Assembly: GCF_000498395.2 (NCBI RefSeq)
Contig: NZ_CP010979.1
Coordinates: 4,588,001-4,652,000, forward strand
DNA: 64,000 nucleotides
Reading direction: 5' to 3'
Source of the DNA: Pseudomonas putida S13.1.2
GTDB taxonomy: Bacteria > Pseudomonadota > Gammaproteobacteria > Pseudomonadales > Pseudomonadaceae
Shown: positions 8,402 through 16,831 of the stretch, piece by piece
Layout of the letters: the number at the start of each line of letters is the position of its first letter
Numbering within the stretch: position 1 is the stretch's first letter
Position numbers and translations under genes: made by a program
The notes under the pieces: model-generated
Database searches by the model: none
Told to the model about the DNA's origin: nothing
The model's input: the letters and a program-made list of their open reading frames with translations, nothing else

Positions 8402-10190
8402 ATTCAGCGCGGCCCAGGCAGTTGCCGCCGGTACCGACTTCGCCGAACTCAAAGTCAGTGCCGACGGGCTGTTCTGGGTCGAATTTCGCCCCGCCGACGG
8501 TGCTTGCCGTATCTGGCACTGGCTGTACCACCAGGCCCGCTGCCTGACCCCGGATGGCTTCAGCGTGCGCAGCCGGGTCTACGAGTACGGCGGTGGCAGC
8601 TTCTGCCTGGGTGGCGACGGGCTGGTGTTCGTCAACGAAAAGGACCAACAGGTCTACACCCAGCCGCTGGACGATTTGCCACCGCGTGCCCTGACCCAGG
8701 ATGCCAGCTGCCGCTACGGCGATGTGCAGTGGCACGATGGCCAGGTGCTGGCCGTCGAGGAACGCCATGCCGAGCAGGTGGAGCATCGCCTGGTCGCGTT
8801 GGCTGAAAGCAGCCGCGAAGTGCTCGCAGAGGGCGCCGATTTCTACGCCTCACCCACTGTGAGTGCCGATGGCATGCGCCTGGCATGGGTGGAATGGGAC
8901 CGCCCGGCACAGCCCTGGACCCTCACCCGATTGATGTGCCGCGTACGCGACAGCAGTGGCCACTGGGGGCCCGCGCAGTGCGTGGCCAGCGATGATGAGT
9001 CGCTGCAACAGCCGCGCTTCGATGAAGAAGGCCGGCTCTACTGCCTGTCCGACCGCAACGGCTTCTGGCAGCCCTGGGGCGAAGTCGATGGCCACTGGCA
9101 GGCGTTACCTGCCGAGCCTGCCGACCACGCGGCTGCGCCTTGGCAACTGGGCAGCTGCACCTGGTTGGCGCTGGGGCCGCAAAGCTACCTGGCCAGCTGG
9201 TTCAAGGACGGCTTCGGGCAATTGGGGCTGCGCCATGAAGACGGCCGCATGGCGCGTTACGCCAGTGCCTACACACGCTTTCGCAGCCTGGCCATGGACA
9301 GCGAGCACCTGTATGCCATTGCCGCCTCGCCCATCAGCCCGCCAGCAGTGATTGCTATCGACCGCCGCAACCACGAGGTCCGCGTGCTGGCCGGTGGTGC
9401 CGAGATGCTGCCGGCAGCGCAGATCAGCCTGCCGCAGCCGATCCACTATGGCAGTGACGGCGAGCAGGCCCATGGTTTCTTCTACCCGCCAGCGCAGGCG
9501 CAAGGCGCCGCACCGCTGGTGGTGTTCATCCACGGCGGGCCGACGTCGGCCTGCTATCCCGTGCTGGACCCACGCATCCAGTACTGGACCCAACGCGGCT
9601 TTGCCGTGGCCGACCTGAACTACCGGGGCAGCACCGGCTATGGCCGGGAATACCGCCAGGCTCTGCACCTGCGCTGGGGCGAGAGCGATGTGGCCGATGC
9701 CTGCGCGGCGGTCGAATACCTGGCTGCTCAGGGCTTGGTCGACAAGCACAAGGCGTTTATCCGCGGCGGCAGCGCCGGTGGCTACACCACCCTGTGCGCC
9801 TTGGCGTTCCGTGACGTGTTCCGCGCCGGCGCCAGCCTGTACGGGGTCAGCGACCCGGTTGCCCTGGGCCGTGCCACCCACAAGTTCGAAGGGGACTACC
9901 TGGACTGGCTGATCGGCGACCCGCAGCAGGATGCCGAACGCTATCGCCAGCGCACGCCGCTGCTGCATGCAGGGCAGATCAAGGTGCCGGTGATTTTCTT
10001 TCAGGGTGAGCTGGATGCTGTGGTGGTGCCAGAGCAGACCCGCGCCATGCTGGCGGCGTTGCAGGCCAACGGGATCGAGGCTGAAGGGCACTTCTATGCG
10101 GGTGAGCGGCATGGGTTCCGCCAGGCTCAGAACCTGGCGCATGCGTTGGAAGAAGAGTGGAAATTCTATTGCCGGGTGTTGGAGGGCTGA
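8367..10190 (+). CDS. S9-family prolyl-oligopeptidase-like serine peptidase
   Basis: Cytoplasmic alpha/beta-hydrolase peptidase with an N-terminal beta-propeller-like half (about 1-340) and a C-terminal catalytic half. The nucleophile is S469 in GGSAGGYTTL; the Asp in GELDAVVVPEQ and His in GERHGFRQ complete the triad; the oxyanion HGGP motif is at about 389-392. No signal peptide is seen. The ATG at 8367 lies 35 bp inside pqqE, so the gene is translationally tied to the pqq operon. I infer a role in trimming PqqA or its product; similar genes are attached to pqq clusters in other pseudomonads. The family is certain, the substrate is not. Confidence 0.9.
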   Translation: MIETPVSSPAAEFSAAQAVAAGTDFAELKVSADGLFWVEFRPADGACRIWHWLYHQARCLTPDGFSVRSRVYEYGGGSFCLGGDGLVFVNEKDQQVYTQPLDDLPPRALTQDASCRYGDVQWHDGQVLAVEERHAEQVEHRLVALAESSREVLAEGADFYASPTVSADGMRLAWVEWDRPAQPWTLTRLMCRVRDSSGHWGPAQCVASDDESLQQPRFDEEGRLYCLSDRNGFWQPWGEVDGHWQALPAEPADHAAAPWQLGSCTWLALGPQSYLASWFKDGFGQLGLRHEDGRMARYASAYTRFRSLAMDSEHLYAIAASPISPPAVIAIDRRNHEVRVLAGGAEMLPAAQISLPQPIHYGSDGEQAHGFFYPPAQAQGAAPLVVFIHGGPTSACYPVLDPRIQYWTQRGFAVADLNYRGSTGYGREYRQALHLRWGESDVADACAAVEYLAAQGLVDKHKAFIRGGSAGGYTTLCALAFRDVFRAGASLYGVSDPVALGRATHKFEGDYLDWLIGDPQQDAERYRQRTPLLHAGQIKVPVIFFQGELDAVVVPEQTRAMLAALQANGIEAEGHFYAGERHGFRQAQNLAHALEEEWKFYCRVLEG

Positions 10191-10196
10191 GATTTT

Positions 10197-10315
10197 GGGG
10201 CCGCTTTGCGGCCCATCGCGACACAAGGCCGCTCCTACAGGAATCGCACAAGCTCGAATGTGGCGCAGTACCTGTAGGAGCGGCCTTGCGTCGCGATGGG
10301 CTGCAAAGCAGCCCC
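10197..10315. repeat. REP pair of the GGAGCGGCCTTG(T/C)GTCGCGA type
   Basis: Two inverted copies of the second REP family (TGTAGGAGCGGCCTTG and reverse), capped by GGGGCCGC..GCGGCCC and GGGCTGC..GCAGCCC stems, fill the gap between convergent genes and may act as a bidirectional terminator. Confidence 0.85.
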
Positions 10316-10322
10316 AATGGCC

Positions 10323-10481
10323 TCACCGCTTGGCGATGATATACACCGCGTGCACGATCCCCGGAATGTAACCCAGCAAGGTCAGCAGAATATTCAGCCA
10401 GAACGCCCCGCCAAACCCCACCTGCAGAAACACACCCAGCGGTGGCAGAAGAATGGCGATGATGATGCGAATAAAGTCCAT
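10323..10481 (-). CDS. Pmp3/YqaE-family small membrane protein (52 residues)
   Basis: A short reading frame reads MDFIRIIIAILLPPLGVFLQ, then a second hydrophobic helix ending in IVHAVYIIAKR. This is the complete UPF0057/Pmp3 architecture: two transmembrane helices, the LPPLGVF motif and a basic C-terminus. Relatives affect membrane potential and salt or cold tolerance, but the bacterial role is not settled. An AGGAGA site precedes the ATG. It lies alone between a REP pair and the terminator of the next gene. Confidence 0.93.
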   Translation of the reverse strand: MDFIRIIIAILLPPLGVFLQVGFGGAFWLNILLTLLGYIPGIVHAVYIIAKR

Positions 10482-10542
10482 GCGAGTCTCTCCTGAAGGG
10501 TTACATCAAAGACTAGCCGCCCGCCACAGAGGTTCCACAGGC

Positions 10543-10583
10543 AAAAAAAAACGCCCCGGGCCGAATGAAACAGGCCAGGGGCG
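10543..10583 (-). terminator. Rho-independent terminator after the aminotransferase gene
   Basis: On the minus strand CGCCCCTGGCC pairs with GGCCCGGGGCG around a 10-base loop and is followed by nine T residues. It sits 50 bp beyond the stop of the aminotransferase gene. Confidence 0.88.
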
Positions 10584-10633
10584 ATGCGCAGGAACGCCAG
10601 ACGGTTCGTAGAATTCTCAGTCTTGCTATACCG

Positions 10634-11914
10634 CTAAGCCGGTACTTCGCGGCGGGCCTGCTGCTGGGCATGCAGGCGGGCAAAGGCTCGGGCCAGGCGC
10701 AACAACATTTCATCGATGTTGCCCTTGCTCACGGTCAGCGCTGGCGACAAACGCACCACATCCGCTTGCGGTGCATTGAGCAGCAGGCCTTCGTGCAGGG
10801 CCGCTGCCACCAGCTCTTTGGCCAGGTTTTCTTTCAGTTGCAGGGCCCACAACAGGCCTTGCCCGCGTACTTCACCCTGGCCATAGCGCCCAGCCAGGCG
10901 GCTCAGGCCTTCACGCAGGTGGCGGCCGTTATCCTGCACCTGGGCGAAGAAGCCAGGCTCCAGCACGGTGTCCAGCACAGCCAGGCCGGCGGCGCACATC
11001 AGCGCATTGCCGTGGTGGCTGCCTTCCAGTTCGCCAGGTTCGGCGCAGCATGCTGTGCCCCGGGCGAGCAAGGCAGCCAGTGGCACACCGCCGCCCAGGC
11101 CCTTGCCCAAGGTAATGATGTCGGCGCGCACGCCATACAGCTCCTCGGCCAGTAGGGCGCCACAGCGGCCAATACCGGTCTGCACTTCATCGAGGATCAG
11201 CAGGATGCCCAGTTCACGGCACAGCGTTTCCACACCTTTGAGGTACTCCTGCGTGGCGGGGATAACACCCGCCTCGCCCTGGATTGGCTCAAGCATGATG
11301 GCCACGGTGCGTGAGTCCACCGCGGCGTGCAGGGCGGCCAGGTCGTTGAACGGCACTTTGCTGAAGCCCGGCAGGCCAGGCTCGCAGCGGTTGCACGGCA
11401 ACGGGTCGGACGCCGACAGCGCGCCCAGGCTGCGGCCGTGGCAGGCCTGGCTGGCAGTGATGATGTGGTAGGCGCCGTTGCGGTGCAGCTGGCCCCATTT
11501 GCGCGCCAGCTTGATCGCACCTTCACAGGCTTCCGCACCGCTGTTCAGCAAGTAGGCCTGCTCGCTGCCGGTACTCTGGCACAGGCGGTTCACCAACCCC
11601 AGCAGGCCACGGCTGTGGAAGCCCGAGCCCGGGTTGATCAGCGCCTGGGCCTGGTTGCCCAGCGCTTTTACCAGCACACTGGGGCTGTGGCCGAGGCTGT
11701 TGACCGCACCACCCTGGGTAAAGTCCAGGTAGGCATGCCCTTCGTTGTCCCACAACCACGAGCCCTGACCACGCACGAACACTTGCGCTGCACGTTCGGC
11801 GCTGGGCATCAGGCGATCACGCGACAACTCATCAGCCTGCGGCACCATCACCGGCGCACGCTTGGGCTCGGCGGCAGCGGCAGGGGCCGAGCGGCGCAGG
11901 TTGAACAGGTTCAT
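10634..11914 (-). CDS. Class-III PLP aminotransferase (acetylornithine/ornithine-type)
   Basis: Cytoplasmic PLP enzyme of the ArgD/GabT/OAT fold, probably transferring an omega-amino group to 2-oxoglutarate. The 426-residue protein shows NSGAEACEGAIKLARK (phosphate loop), D242 in LDEVQTGIGR (pyridine nitrogen) and K271 in TLGKGLGGG (Schiff-base lysine). ATG at 11914 was taken over the TTG five codons upstream because GGAG precedes it properly. No ornithine, arginine or lysine pathway genes adjoin, so substrate is open. A LysR gene is divergent, 210 bp away, and may regulate it. Confidence 0.9.
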   Translation of the reverse strand: MNLFNLRRSAPAAAAEPKRAPVMVPQADELSRDRLMPSAERAAQVFVRGQGSWLWDNEGHAYLDFTQGGAVNSLGHSPSVLVKALGNQAQALINPGSGFHSRGLLGLVNRLCQSTGSEQAYLLNSGAEACEGAIKLARKWGQLHRNGAYHIITASQACHGRSLGALSASDPLPCNRCEPGLPGFSKVPFNDLAALHAAVDSRTVAIMLEPIQGEAGVIPATQEYLKGVETLCRELGILLILDEVQTGIGRCGALLAEELYGVRADIITLGKGLGGGVPLAALLARGTACCAEPGELEGSHHGNALMCAAGLAVLDTVLEPGFFAQVQDNGRHLREGLSRLAGRYGQGEVRGQGLLWALQLKENLAKELVAAALHEGLLLNAPQADVVRLSPALTVSKGNIDEMLLRLARAFARLHAQQQARREVPA

Positions 11915-12124
11915 CAGGGCTCCAACCAATCACGGTAAAGGGCGGCTAAGGTGCGGTCTTGGTGCCGACACTCTATATTTTGCCTTGCCTATCAAAAGTG
12001 TTTTTCATCCGGGGTAACAATCGGCCTAATGACCGCTGTAACCCGTTGGAATACGGCGATAGACTAGGCTTCGCGAGGGTTTTCGACCATTTCGTTTTTC
12101 CAGCATTTTCGATAAGTGTTACTT

Positions 12125-13048
12125 ATGGATTTCCGCCAACTGCGTTATTTCGTCGCGGTGTACGAAGAAGGCCACGTAGGCCGTGCCGCCGAGCGACTGT
12201 CGCTTTCCCAGCCAGCGCTCTCCCAGCAGATCCGCCAGCTGGAACACAGCCTCGACCTGAGCCTGTTCGAGCGCAGCAACAAGCGCCTGCTGCCCACCCT
12301 GGCTGCCCACACCCTGTACAACCACGCCTTGCCATTGCTCGACGGCCTGCAACGCGCCCACGAGGCCATGCGCAATTTCAAGGGGCAATCGCTGCGCACC
12401 TTGGCGATCGGCGTATTGCAGACCGTGCGGCCCAGCCTGGTGCCGCAGTTGCTCGAACGGCTGCGCAAGGCTCAGCCGCACCTTGTGGTGCAGATCTACG
12501 AGTTGTCGGGGCTGGAGATCGAACGGCGGCTGCTCAACGGCAGCCTGGATATCGGCATCAGCTACCTGCCACCGCGCCAGCCCGGGCTGCATGGCCTGCT
12601 GTTGTACGAAGATGAGCTGCAACTGGTCATACCCGATACCCACCCGCTGAAGGATTTCAAAAAGGTGTCCATCCGCCAGGCCGCCGAATTGCCCATGCTG
12701 ATGCTGGGCGAGGAATTCCAGATCCGCCAGATCTGGCAGGCGCAGCTGGCCAGCCAGGGCCGACGGCCACACGTGCAGGCAGAGATGAACAACATGGCGG
12801 GGATTCTCGACAGCTTGGCGCACACGGCACTGGCCACCATCCTGCCGGGCCGGGCCAAAGAAGCCGCCGAGGATGATCAGGGCCTACTGTGGAAGCCGTT
12901 GAGCGAGCCGCGGGTACCGCTGAAGGTTGGCCTGGTGTTTCGCGATGCCCAGCGCCAGCAGGCGTCTGTGGAGCTGCTGCGTACCCTGCTGGAGGAAGAG
13001 ACGGACGCTCGCCTGTTGGGCGCATCGCCGCTGGATGTGCTGGCCTGA
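12125..13048 (+). CDS. LysR-family transcriptional regulator
   Basis: DNA-binding regulator of 307 residues. Residues 1-60 are a classic LysR winged helix-turn-helix (MDFRQLRYFVAVYEEGHVGR, then AAERLSLSQPALSQQIRQLE), followed by a substrate-binding effector domain (about 90-290). It is divergent from the class-III aminotransferase, the textbook geometry for a LysR regulator and its target; that link is inference. ATG at 12125 was chosen over the upstream ORF start because the family begins MDFRQLRYF. A bidirectional terminator shared with RsmY follows. Confidence 0.92.
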   Translation: MDFRQLRYFVAVYEEGHVGRAAERLSLSQPALSQQIRQLEHSLDLSLFERSNKRLLPTLAAHTLYNHALPLLDGLQRAHEAMRNFKGQSLRTLAIGVLQTVRPSLVPQLLERLRKAQPHLVVQIYELSGLEIERRLLNGSLDIGISYLPPRQPGLHGLLLYEDELQLVIPDTHPLKDFKKVSIRQAAELPMLMLGEEFQIRQIWQAQLASQGRRPHVQAEMNNMAGILDSLAHTALATILPGRAKEAAEDDQGLLWKPLSEPRVPLKVGLVFRDAQRQQASVELLRTLLEEETDARLLGASPLDVLA

Positions 13049-13065
13049 AAAAACACGCGCACAAA

Positions 13066-13195
13066 GAAAACCCCGCCGAAGCGGGGTTTTCCAGACTGTT
13101 TCCCTGTGACATCCGTATCGCCCCGCCATCCTGGCAGGTGGTCCTTCGTCGTCTTCCTTGATCTGTCCTTTGCGCTTCCTGCGCAACGTCCATGT
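13066..13195 (-). ncRNA. rsmY: RsmY, small RNA sequestering RsmA/CsrA proteins
   Basis: On the minus strand a roughly 125-130 nt RNA begins near 13195 after a -10-like TTAATCT. It carries nine GGA triplets, several as AGGA or AAGGA in predicted loops, including the RsmY signature GCGCAGGAAGCGCAAAGGA, and ends at the 13067-13090 terminator. RsmA/RsmE proteins bind such GGA loops, so the RNA frees target mRNAs from translational repression. A GacA box lies about 57-75 bases upstream of the inferred start. From memory P. putida rsmY occupies this same interval. The 5' end is an estimate. Confidence 0.92.
13067..13090. terminator. Bidirectional terminator shared by the LysR gene and rsmY
   Basis: AAAACCCCGC, loop CGAA, GCGGGGTTTT: a perfect 10-bp stem with A and T flanks, usable on both strands. 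It ends the LysR transcript on plus and RsmY on minus. Confidence 0.92.
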
Positions 13196-13251
13196 GGTAA
13201 AGATTAACCGTGGATCCAATCTCAGAACAGTGGTGAAAAGTCACCACGTCG

Positions 13252-13269
13252 TGTAGGAAAATGCTTACA
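13252..13269 (-). promoter_or_regulatory. GacA box (upstream activating sequence of rsmY)
   Basis: On the minus strand TGTAAG, six bases, CCTACA: 11 of 12 positions match the GacA consensus TGTAAG-N6-CTTACA. It is at the distance expected for a Gac/Rsm small-RNA promoter. Confidence 0.9.
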
Positions 13270-13301
13270 AAGAGGGTTCGTTCCCAGACATCCCGGGAAT
13301 T

Positions 13302-13422
13302 GGGGCTGCTGCGCAGCCCATCGCGACACAAGGCCGCTCCTACAGGGACCGCATAAGCCTTACGGCATACGCTGCACTTGTAGGAGCGGCCTTGCGTCGC
13401 GATGGGCCGCACAGCGGCCCCA
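13302..13422. repeat. REP pair (GCGGCCTTG type) between rsmY promoter and acyl-CoA dehydrogenase
   Basis: Two inverted second-family REP copies with flanking GGGGCTGC/GCAGCCC and GGGCCGC/GCGGCCC stems. With rsmY this accounts for the 380 bp between the LysR gene and the dehydrogenase; no protein gene was seen there. Confidence 0.85.
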
Positions 13423-13429
13423 AAATCTG

Positions 13430-15208
13430 TCAGAACTGCTCAGCATCCAGCAGGTAAAGCGACTCGCTCCCCGCCTTCACCGAAGCCACCAGCGAATCCA
13501 CCCGTGGCAACAACCGTGCAAAGTAGAACCGCGCCGTCCCCAGCTTGCCCGAATAGAACGCTTCATCCCCCTCGCCCGCCTTGGCCGCCCGCGCCATCAG
13601 CGCCCACATGTAGGCATAGGCCACATAACCAAAGGCATGCAGGTACTCGACCGACGCCGCGCCAATTTCATTCGGGTTGCCCTTGGCCTGTTCCAGCACC
13701 CATTCGGTCAGCCCGTCGAGCTGGTCGAGGCTGGCAGCCAACGGCTTGGCAAACTCGTCCAGTTCGCTGCCCGCACTGGCAATGAATTGGCGGATCTCAT
13801 CAGAGAACAGCCTGTAGTACGCCCCACCGCTGGCCACCACCTTGCGCCCCATCAGGTCGAGGGCCTGGATGCCGTTGGTGCCTTCGTAGATCTGCGTAAT
13901 GCGCACATCACGCACCAGCTGCTCCTGCCCCCACTCACGGATATAACCATGCCCACCGAATACCTGCTGGCCGTGCACAGTGCTCTCCAGCCCCAGGTCG
14001 GTGAGGAACGCCTTGGCCACCGGTGTCAGCAGTGCCACCAGCTCTTCGCTGCGCTTGCGCACGGCAGCGTCTTCGCTGTACTTGGCACTGTCCAACTGCA
14101 TGGCTACATAGGTGGAGAAGGCGCGGCCACCCTCGATCTGCGCCTTCATGGTCAGCAGCATGCGGCGCACGTCCGGGTGGACAATGATCGGGTCGGCGGC
14201 CTTGTCCTTGGCGTGCGGGCCGGTCGGGGCGCGGCTCTGCAGCCGGTCGCGAGCGTATTCCACCGCGTTCTGGTAGGAGCGTTCGGCGGAGGCCAGGCCT
14301 TGGATGCCCACACCCAGGCGCTCGTAGTTCATCATGGTGAACATGGCCGCCAGGCCTTTGTTCGGCTCACCGACGATGTAGCCCACCGCTTCGTCGAAGT
14401 TCATCACACAGGTAGCCGAGGCCTGGATGCCCATTTTGTGCTCGATCGAGCCGCAAGTAGCCGGGTTGCGCGCCCCCAGGCTGCCGTCTTCATTGACCAG
14501 GAACTTCGGCACCAGGAACAGCGAAATGCCTTTCGGCCCCGCCGGGGCATCCGGCAGCTTGGCCAGCACCAGGTGGATGATGTTCTCGGTCAGGTCGTGC
14601 TCGCCGCCGGTGATGAAGATCTTGGTACCGCTGACCTTGTAGCTGCCGTCGGCCTGGGGCTCGGCCTTGGTGCGGATAATGCCCAGGTCGGTACCGGCAT
14701 GCGGCTCGGTCAGGCACATGGAACCTGCCCACACACCGGCGTACATGTTCGGCAGGTACTTGGCCTTCAGCGCTTCGCTGGCGTGGGCATTGACCGACAG
14801 GCAAGCGCCAGCAGTCAGCATCGGGTACAGGCCAAAGGCCAGGCTGGAAGCATTGACCATTTCCTCGACCTGAGCCGAGATGGCCTTGGGCATGCCCATG
14901 CCGCCGAACACCGGGTCACCGCCCACGCCCACCCACCCGCCTTCGGCGTAAGTGTTGTAGGCCTCGATGAAACCGGCCGGTGTGCTGACCGCGCCGTTGT
15001 CCCAGTGGCAGCCTTCTTCATCGGCGGCGCGGCTGAGCGGCGCGATGGTCTTGGCGGTGACCTTGCCGGCTTCTTCCAGCACGGCCATGGCCGTGTCGGC
15101 ATCGACCACCTCTGCCAGCCCGGGCAACTGCGCCCACTGCTCGGCCACGTTGAAGACTTCATTCAGTACGAAGCGCATGTCGCGCAGGGGCGCTTTATAG
15201 TCAGCCAT
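13430..15208 (-). CDS. Acyl-CoA dehydrogenase, large (about 600 aa) FadE-type
   Basis: FAD enzyme introducing the alpha-beta double bond of acyl-CoA in beta-oxidation. The 592-residue protein (MADYKAPLRDMRFVLNEVF) has the N-terminal helical, middle beta (CLTEPHAGTDLG, substrate/FAD contacts) and C-terminal helical domains, the catalytic-type Glu in IYEGTNGIQALDL, and the extra C-terminal domain of the 600-residue subclass. It is a close paralogue of the gene at 16832-18637. From memory the equivalent P. aeruginosa pair (PA0508/PA0506) are fatty acyl-CoA dehydrogenases FadE2/FadE1. Chain-length preference cannot be read from sequence. Confidence 0.92.
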   Translation of the reverse strand: MADYKAPLRDMRFVLNEVFNVAEQWAQLPGLAEVVDADTAMAVLEEAGKVTAKTIAPLSRAADEEGCHWDNGAVSTPAGFIEAYNTYAEGGWVGVGGDPVFGGMGMPKAISAQVEEMVNASSLAFGLYPMLTAGACLSVNAHASEALKAKYLPNMYAGVWAGSMCLTEPHAGTDLGIIRTKAEPQADGSYKVSGTKIFITGGEHDLTENIIHLVLAKLPDAPAGPKGISLFLVPKFLVNEDGSLGARNPATCGSIEHKMGIQASATCVMNFDEAVGYIVGEPNKGLAAMFTMMNYERLGVGIQGLASAERSYQNAVEYARDRLQSRAPTGPHAKDKAADPIIVHPDVRRMLLTMKAQIEGGRAFSTYVAMQLDSAKYSEDAAVRKRSEELVALLTPVAKAFLTDLGLESTVHGQQVFGGHGYIREWGQEQLVRDVRITQIYEGTNGIQALDLMGRKVVASGGAYYRLFSDEIRQFIASAGSELDEFAKPLAASLDQLDGLTEWVLEQAKGNPNEIGAASVEYLHAFGYVAYAYMWALMARAAKAGEGDEAFYSGKLGTARFYFARLLPRVDSLVASVKAGSESLYLLDAEQF

Positions 15209-15259
15209 GACAACCTCTCGCTAGTCGGGTCGGGGCGGTCTCGGGGAACCGCGACACTG

Positions 15260-15278
15260 GGTTACTGGCAGTGTAACC
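15260..15278. promoter_or_regulatory. Inverted repeat upstream of the acyl-CoA dehydrogenase gene
   Basis: GGTTAC, seven bases, GTAACC forms a perfect 6-bp dyad about 52 bp before the dehydrogenase ATG (15208). It is suitably placed for an operator; the factor is unknown. Confidence 0.4.
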
Positions 15279-15331
15279 GAACAACTTTTACGAGACATAG
15301 GGTCATCAACTGACCGCACAGTCTTGCTCAG

Positions 15332-16615
15332 TCACGCCGTACGCACTGCACCGCGCTGCGATTGTTGCCCATGCACCATGACACAATTGCGCCCCGCGCC
15401 TTTGGCGCTATACAACGCCTGGTCCGCAGATTTCAGCACCGCCTCAGGGTTACGGTGGTCAACCTGGCGTTCGGCCACACCGATGCTGATGGTGACCGAC
15501 ACCGTTCCGGCGCTACTGCCCGCCCGCCGCTGGCGCCCACTTGTATCGTCCTGTGGGCGGCTGCTCTGGTCGCGCAGGTGCATCACATAGTTGGCGATCA
15601 CCTCGCGCACGGCCTGCACGTGGGGCACACATTCCTCGGCGGTCTTGCCGGCGAACACCAAAGCGAACTCCTCGCCGCCATACCGATACGCGCGGCCACC
15701 GCCGGTCACCTTGGACAAGCGGCTGGCGACCAGGCGCAGCACCTGATCGCCCACATCGTGCCCGTGGGTATCGTTGAATTTCTTGAAGTGGTCGACATCG
15801 GTCATGGCGATCACGTAATTGCGCCCCAGGCGCTGCATGCGCTCGTTCAGCGCACGGCGGCCCGGCAGGCCGGTCAGCTCGTCACGGAAGGCCATCTGGT
15901 AGGCCTCGTGGGCAACCGCTGCGGCGATCATCAACATCACCTGGCTGCACATGATGTTCAGGGTGAACGGCAGGATGAACGTTTGCGGCAGCATCCAGAA
16001 AATGCCCAGCAGGCCGGTTATCAACGCAGCGTGCAGCGGCCGCGGTGCGCGCAGGTATTGCACCACCAGCAGGATGAACACGCCGATGAACAACGGGTAG
16101 ACCATCTGGATCAGGCTCATCCACTGGCCGTGCAAGGTGGGCCAGCGGATGTCCGCCAGCCAGGCCAGCAACGCTTCGGGGAAGCTTTGTTCAAGGGCTA
16201 CCGCCACGCTGCCCACGGCGAACAGCACGGCGCCGCGGGCGACCATGTCCTGCAGCAGGTGGGTACGTTCCTGCCAGGCGCCGTACAGCCCGAACAGGGC
16301 GGGCAGCAGCAGGCACACCAGGTGGAAGATCACTGCCGCGTCCTCGCGCACGCGGCCATGGTCACGGTAGAAGTCGGTCTGGGTGTCGAGCAGGTAGTAG
16401 GCGATGTACACCGTGAGCATCATGAACAGCTCACGCTGGCGGCGGTACACCGCGCAGTAGGCACCGCCCAGCAACAGGACCAAGGTGGGCAGGACGTTGA
16501 ACAGCGATGTGAAAAAGACACTGAGGTCTCTCACATAGGCTGCGGCGAGCCCTGCCAGCAACAGAAACAGCGAAGGCAGGAAGTGGCTTGCGCGAACAGC
16601 GTTAAGACGAAACAA
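15332..16615 (-). CDS. Membrane-anchored diguanylate cyclase (GGDEF)
   Basis: Predicted to make cyclic di-GMP. Six or seven hydrophobic segments fill residues 10-235, then DELTGLPGRRALNERM (from 245) and a GGEEF active site at 313-317 in RYGGEEFALVF. The upstream RxxD inhibitory site is absent (TGGG at that position), so product inhibition is not expected at that site. Start is TTG at 16615, preceded by GGAGA at seven bases; no usable ATG exists before the membrane region. It lies between two acyl-CoA dehydrogenase genes on the same strand. The N-terminal sensor has no recognised ligand. Confidence 0.88.
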   Translation of the reverse strand: MFRLNAVRASHFLPSLFLLLAGLAAAYVRDLSVFFTSLFNVLPTLVLLLGGAYCAVYRRQRELFMMLTVYIAYYLLDTQTDFYRDHGRVREDAAVIFHLVCLLLPALFGLYGAWQERTHLLQDMVARGAVLFAVGSVAVALEQSFPEALLAWLADIRWPTLHGQWMSLIQMVYPLFIGVFILLVVQYLRAPRPLHAALITGLLGIFWMLPQTFILPFTLNIMCSQVMLMIAAAVAHEAYQMAFRDELTGLPGRRALNERMQRLGRNYVIAMTDVDHFKKFNDTHGHDVGDQVLRLVASRLSKVTGGGRAYRYGGEEFALVFAGKTAEECVPHVQAVREVIANYVMHLRDQSSRPQDDTSGRQRRAGSSAGTVSVTISIGVAERQVDHRNPEAVLKSADQALYSAKGAGRNCVMVHGQQSQRGAVRTA

Positions 16616-16712
16616 GGGTAATCTCCAACCCGGCAGATCAATAGTGGCATTGTGCCCTTACTTCATCGGCAGTGCACATGAACAGTTGAATTTCCGTTCA
16701 GACGCGGCCCCG

Positions 16713-16753
16713 TGCAGGAGCGGCCCGATCGCGACACAAGGCCGCTCCTACAA
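16713..16753. repeat. Short REP-type repeat
   Basis: A compact inverted pair of GGAGCGGCC and GGCCGCTCC with TCGCGACACAAG between, in the gap between the diguanylate cyclase and dehydrogenase genes. Confidence 0.65.
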
Positions 16754-16781
16754 AGGGTTCGCAGTTGGGCCCAAAAAGCAA

Positions 16782-16815
16782 AAAACCCGCCTGCCGGTGA
16801 GGGCAGGCGGGTTTT
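16782..16815 (-). terminator. Rho-independent terminator after the second acyl-CoA dehydrogenase
   Basis: A 14-bp stem (AAAACCCGCCTGCC / GGCAGGCGGGTTTT, 6-base loop), T-tailed on the minus strand, lies 17 bp beyond the dehydrogenase stop. Confidence 0.9.
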
Positions 16816-16831
16816 GGGTACAGCGGGTGAA

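Noticed and set aside
12884..13219. 111-codon minus-strand frame across the rsmY region
   Set aside because: It begins upstream of the RNA and runs through the terminator into the LysR gene; the RNA features explain the region.
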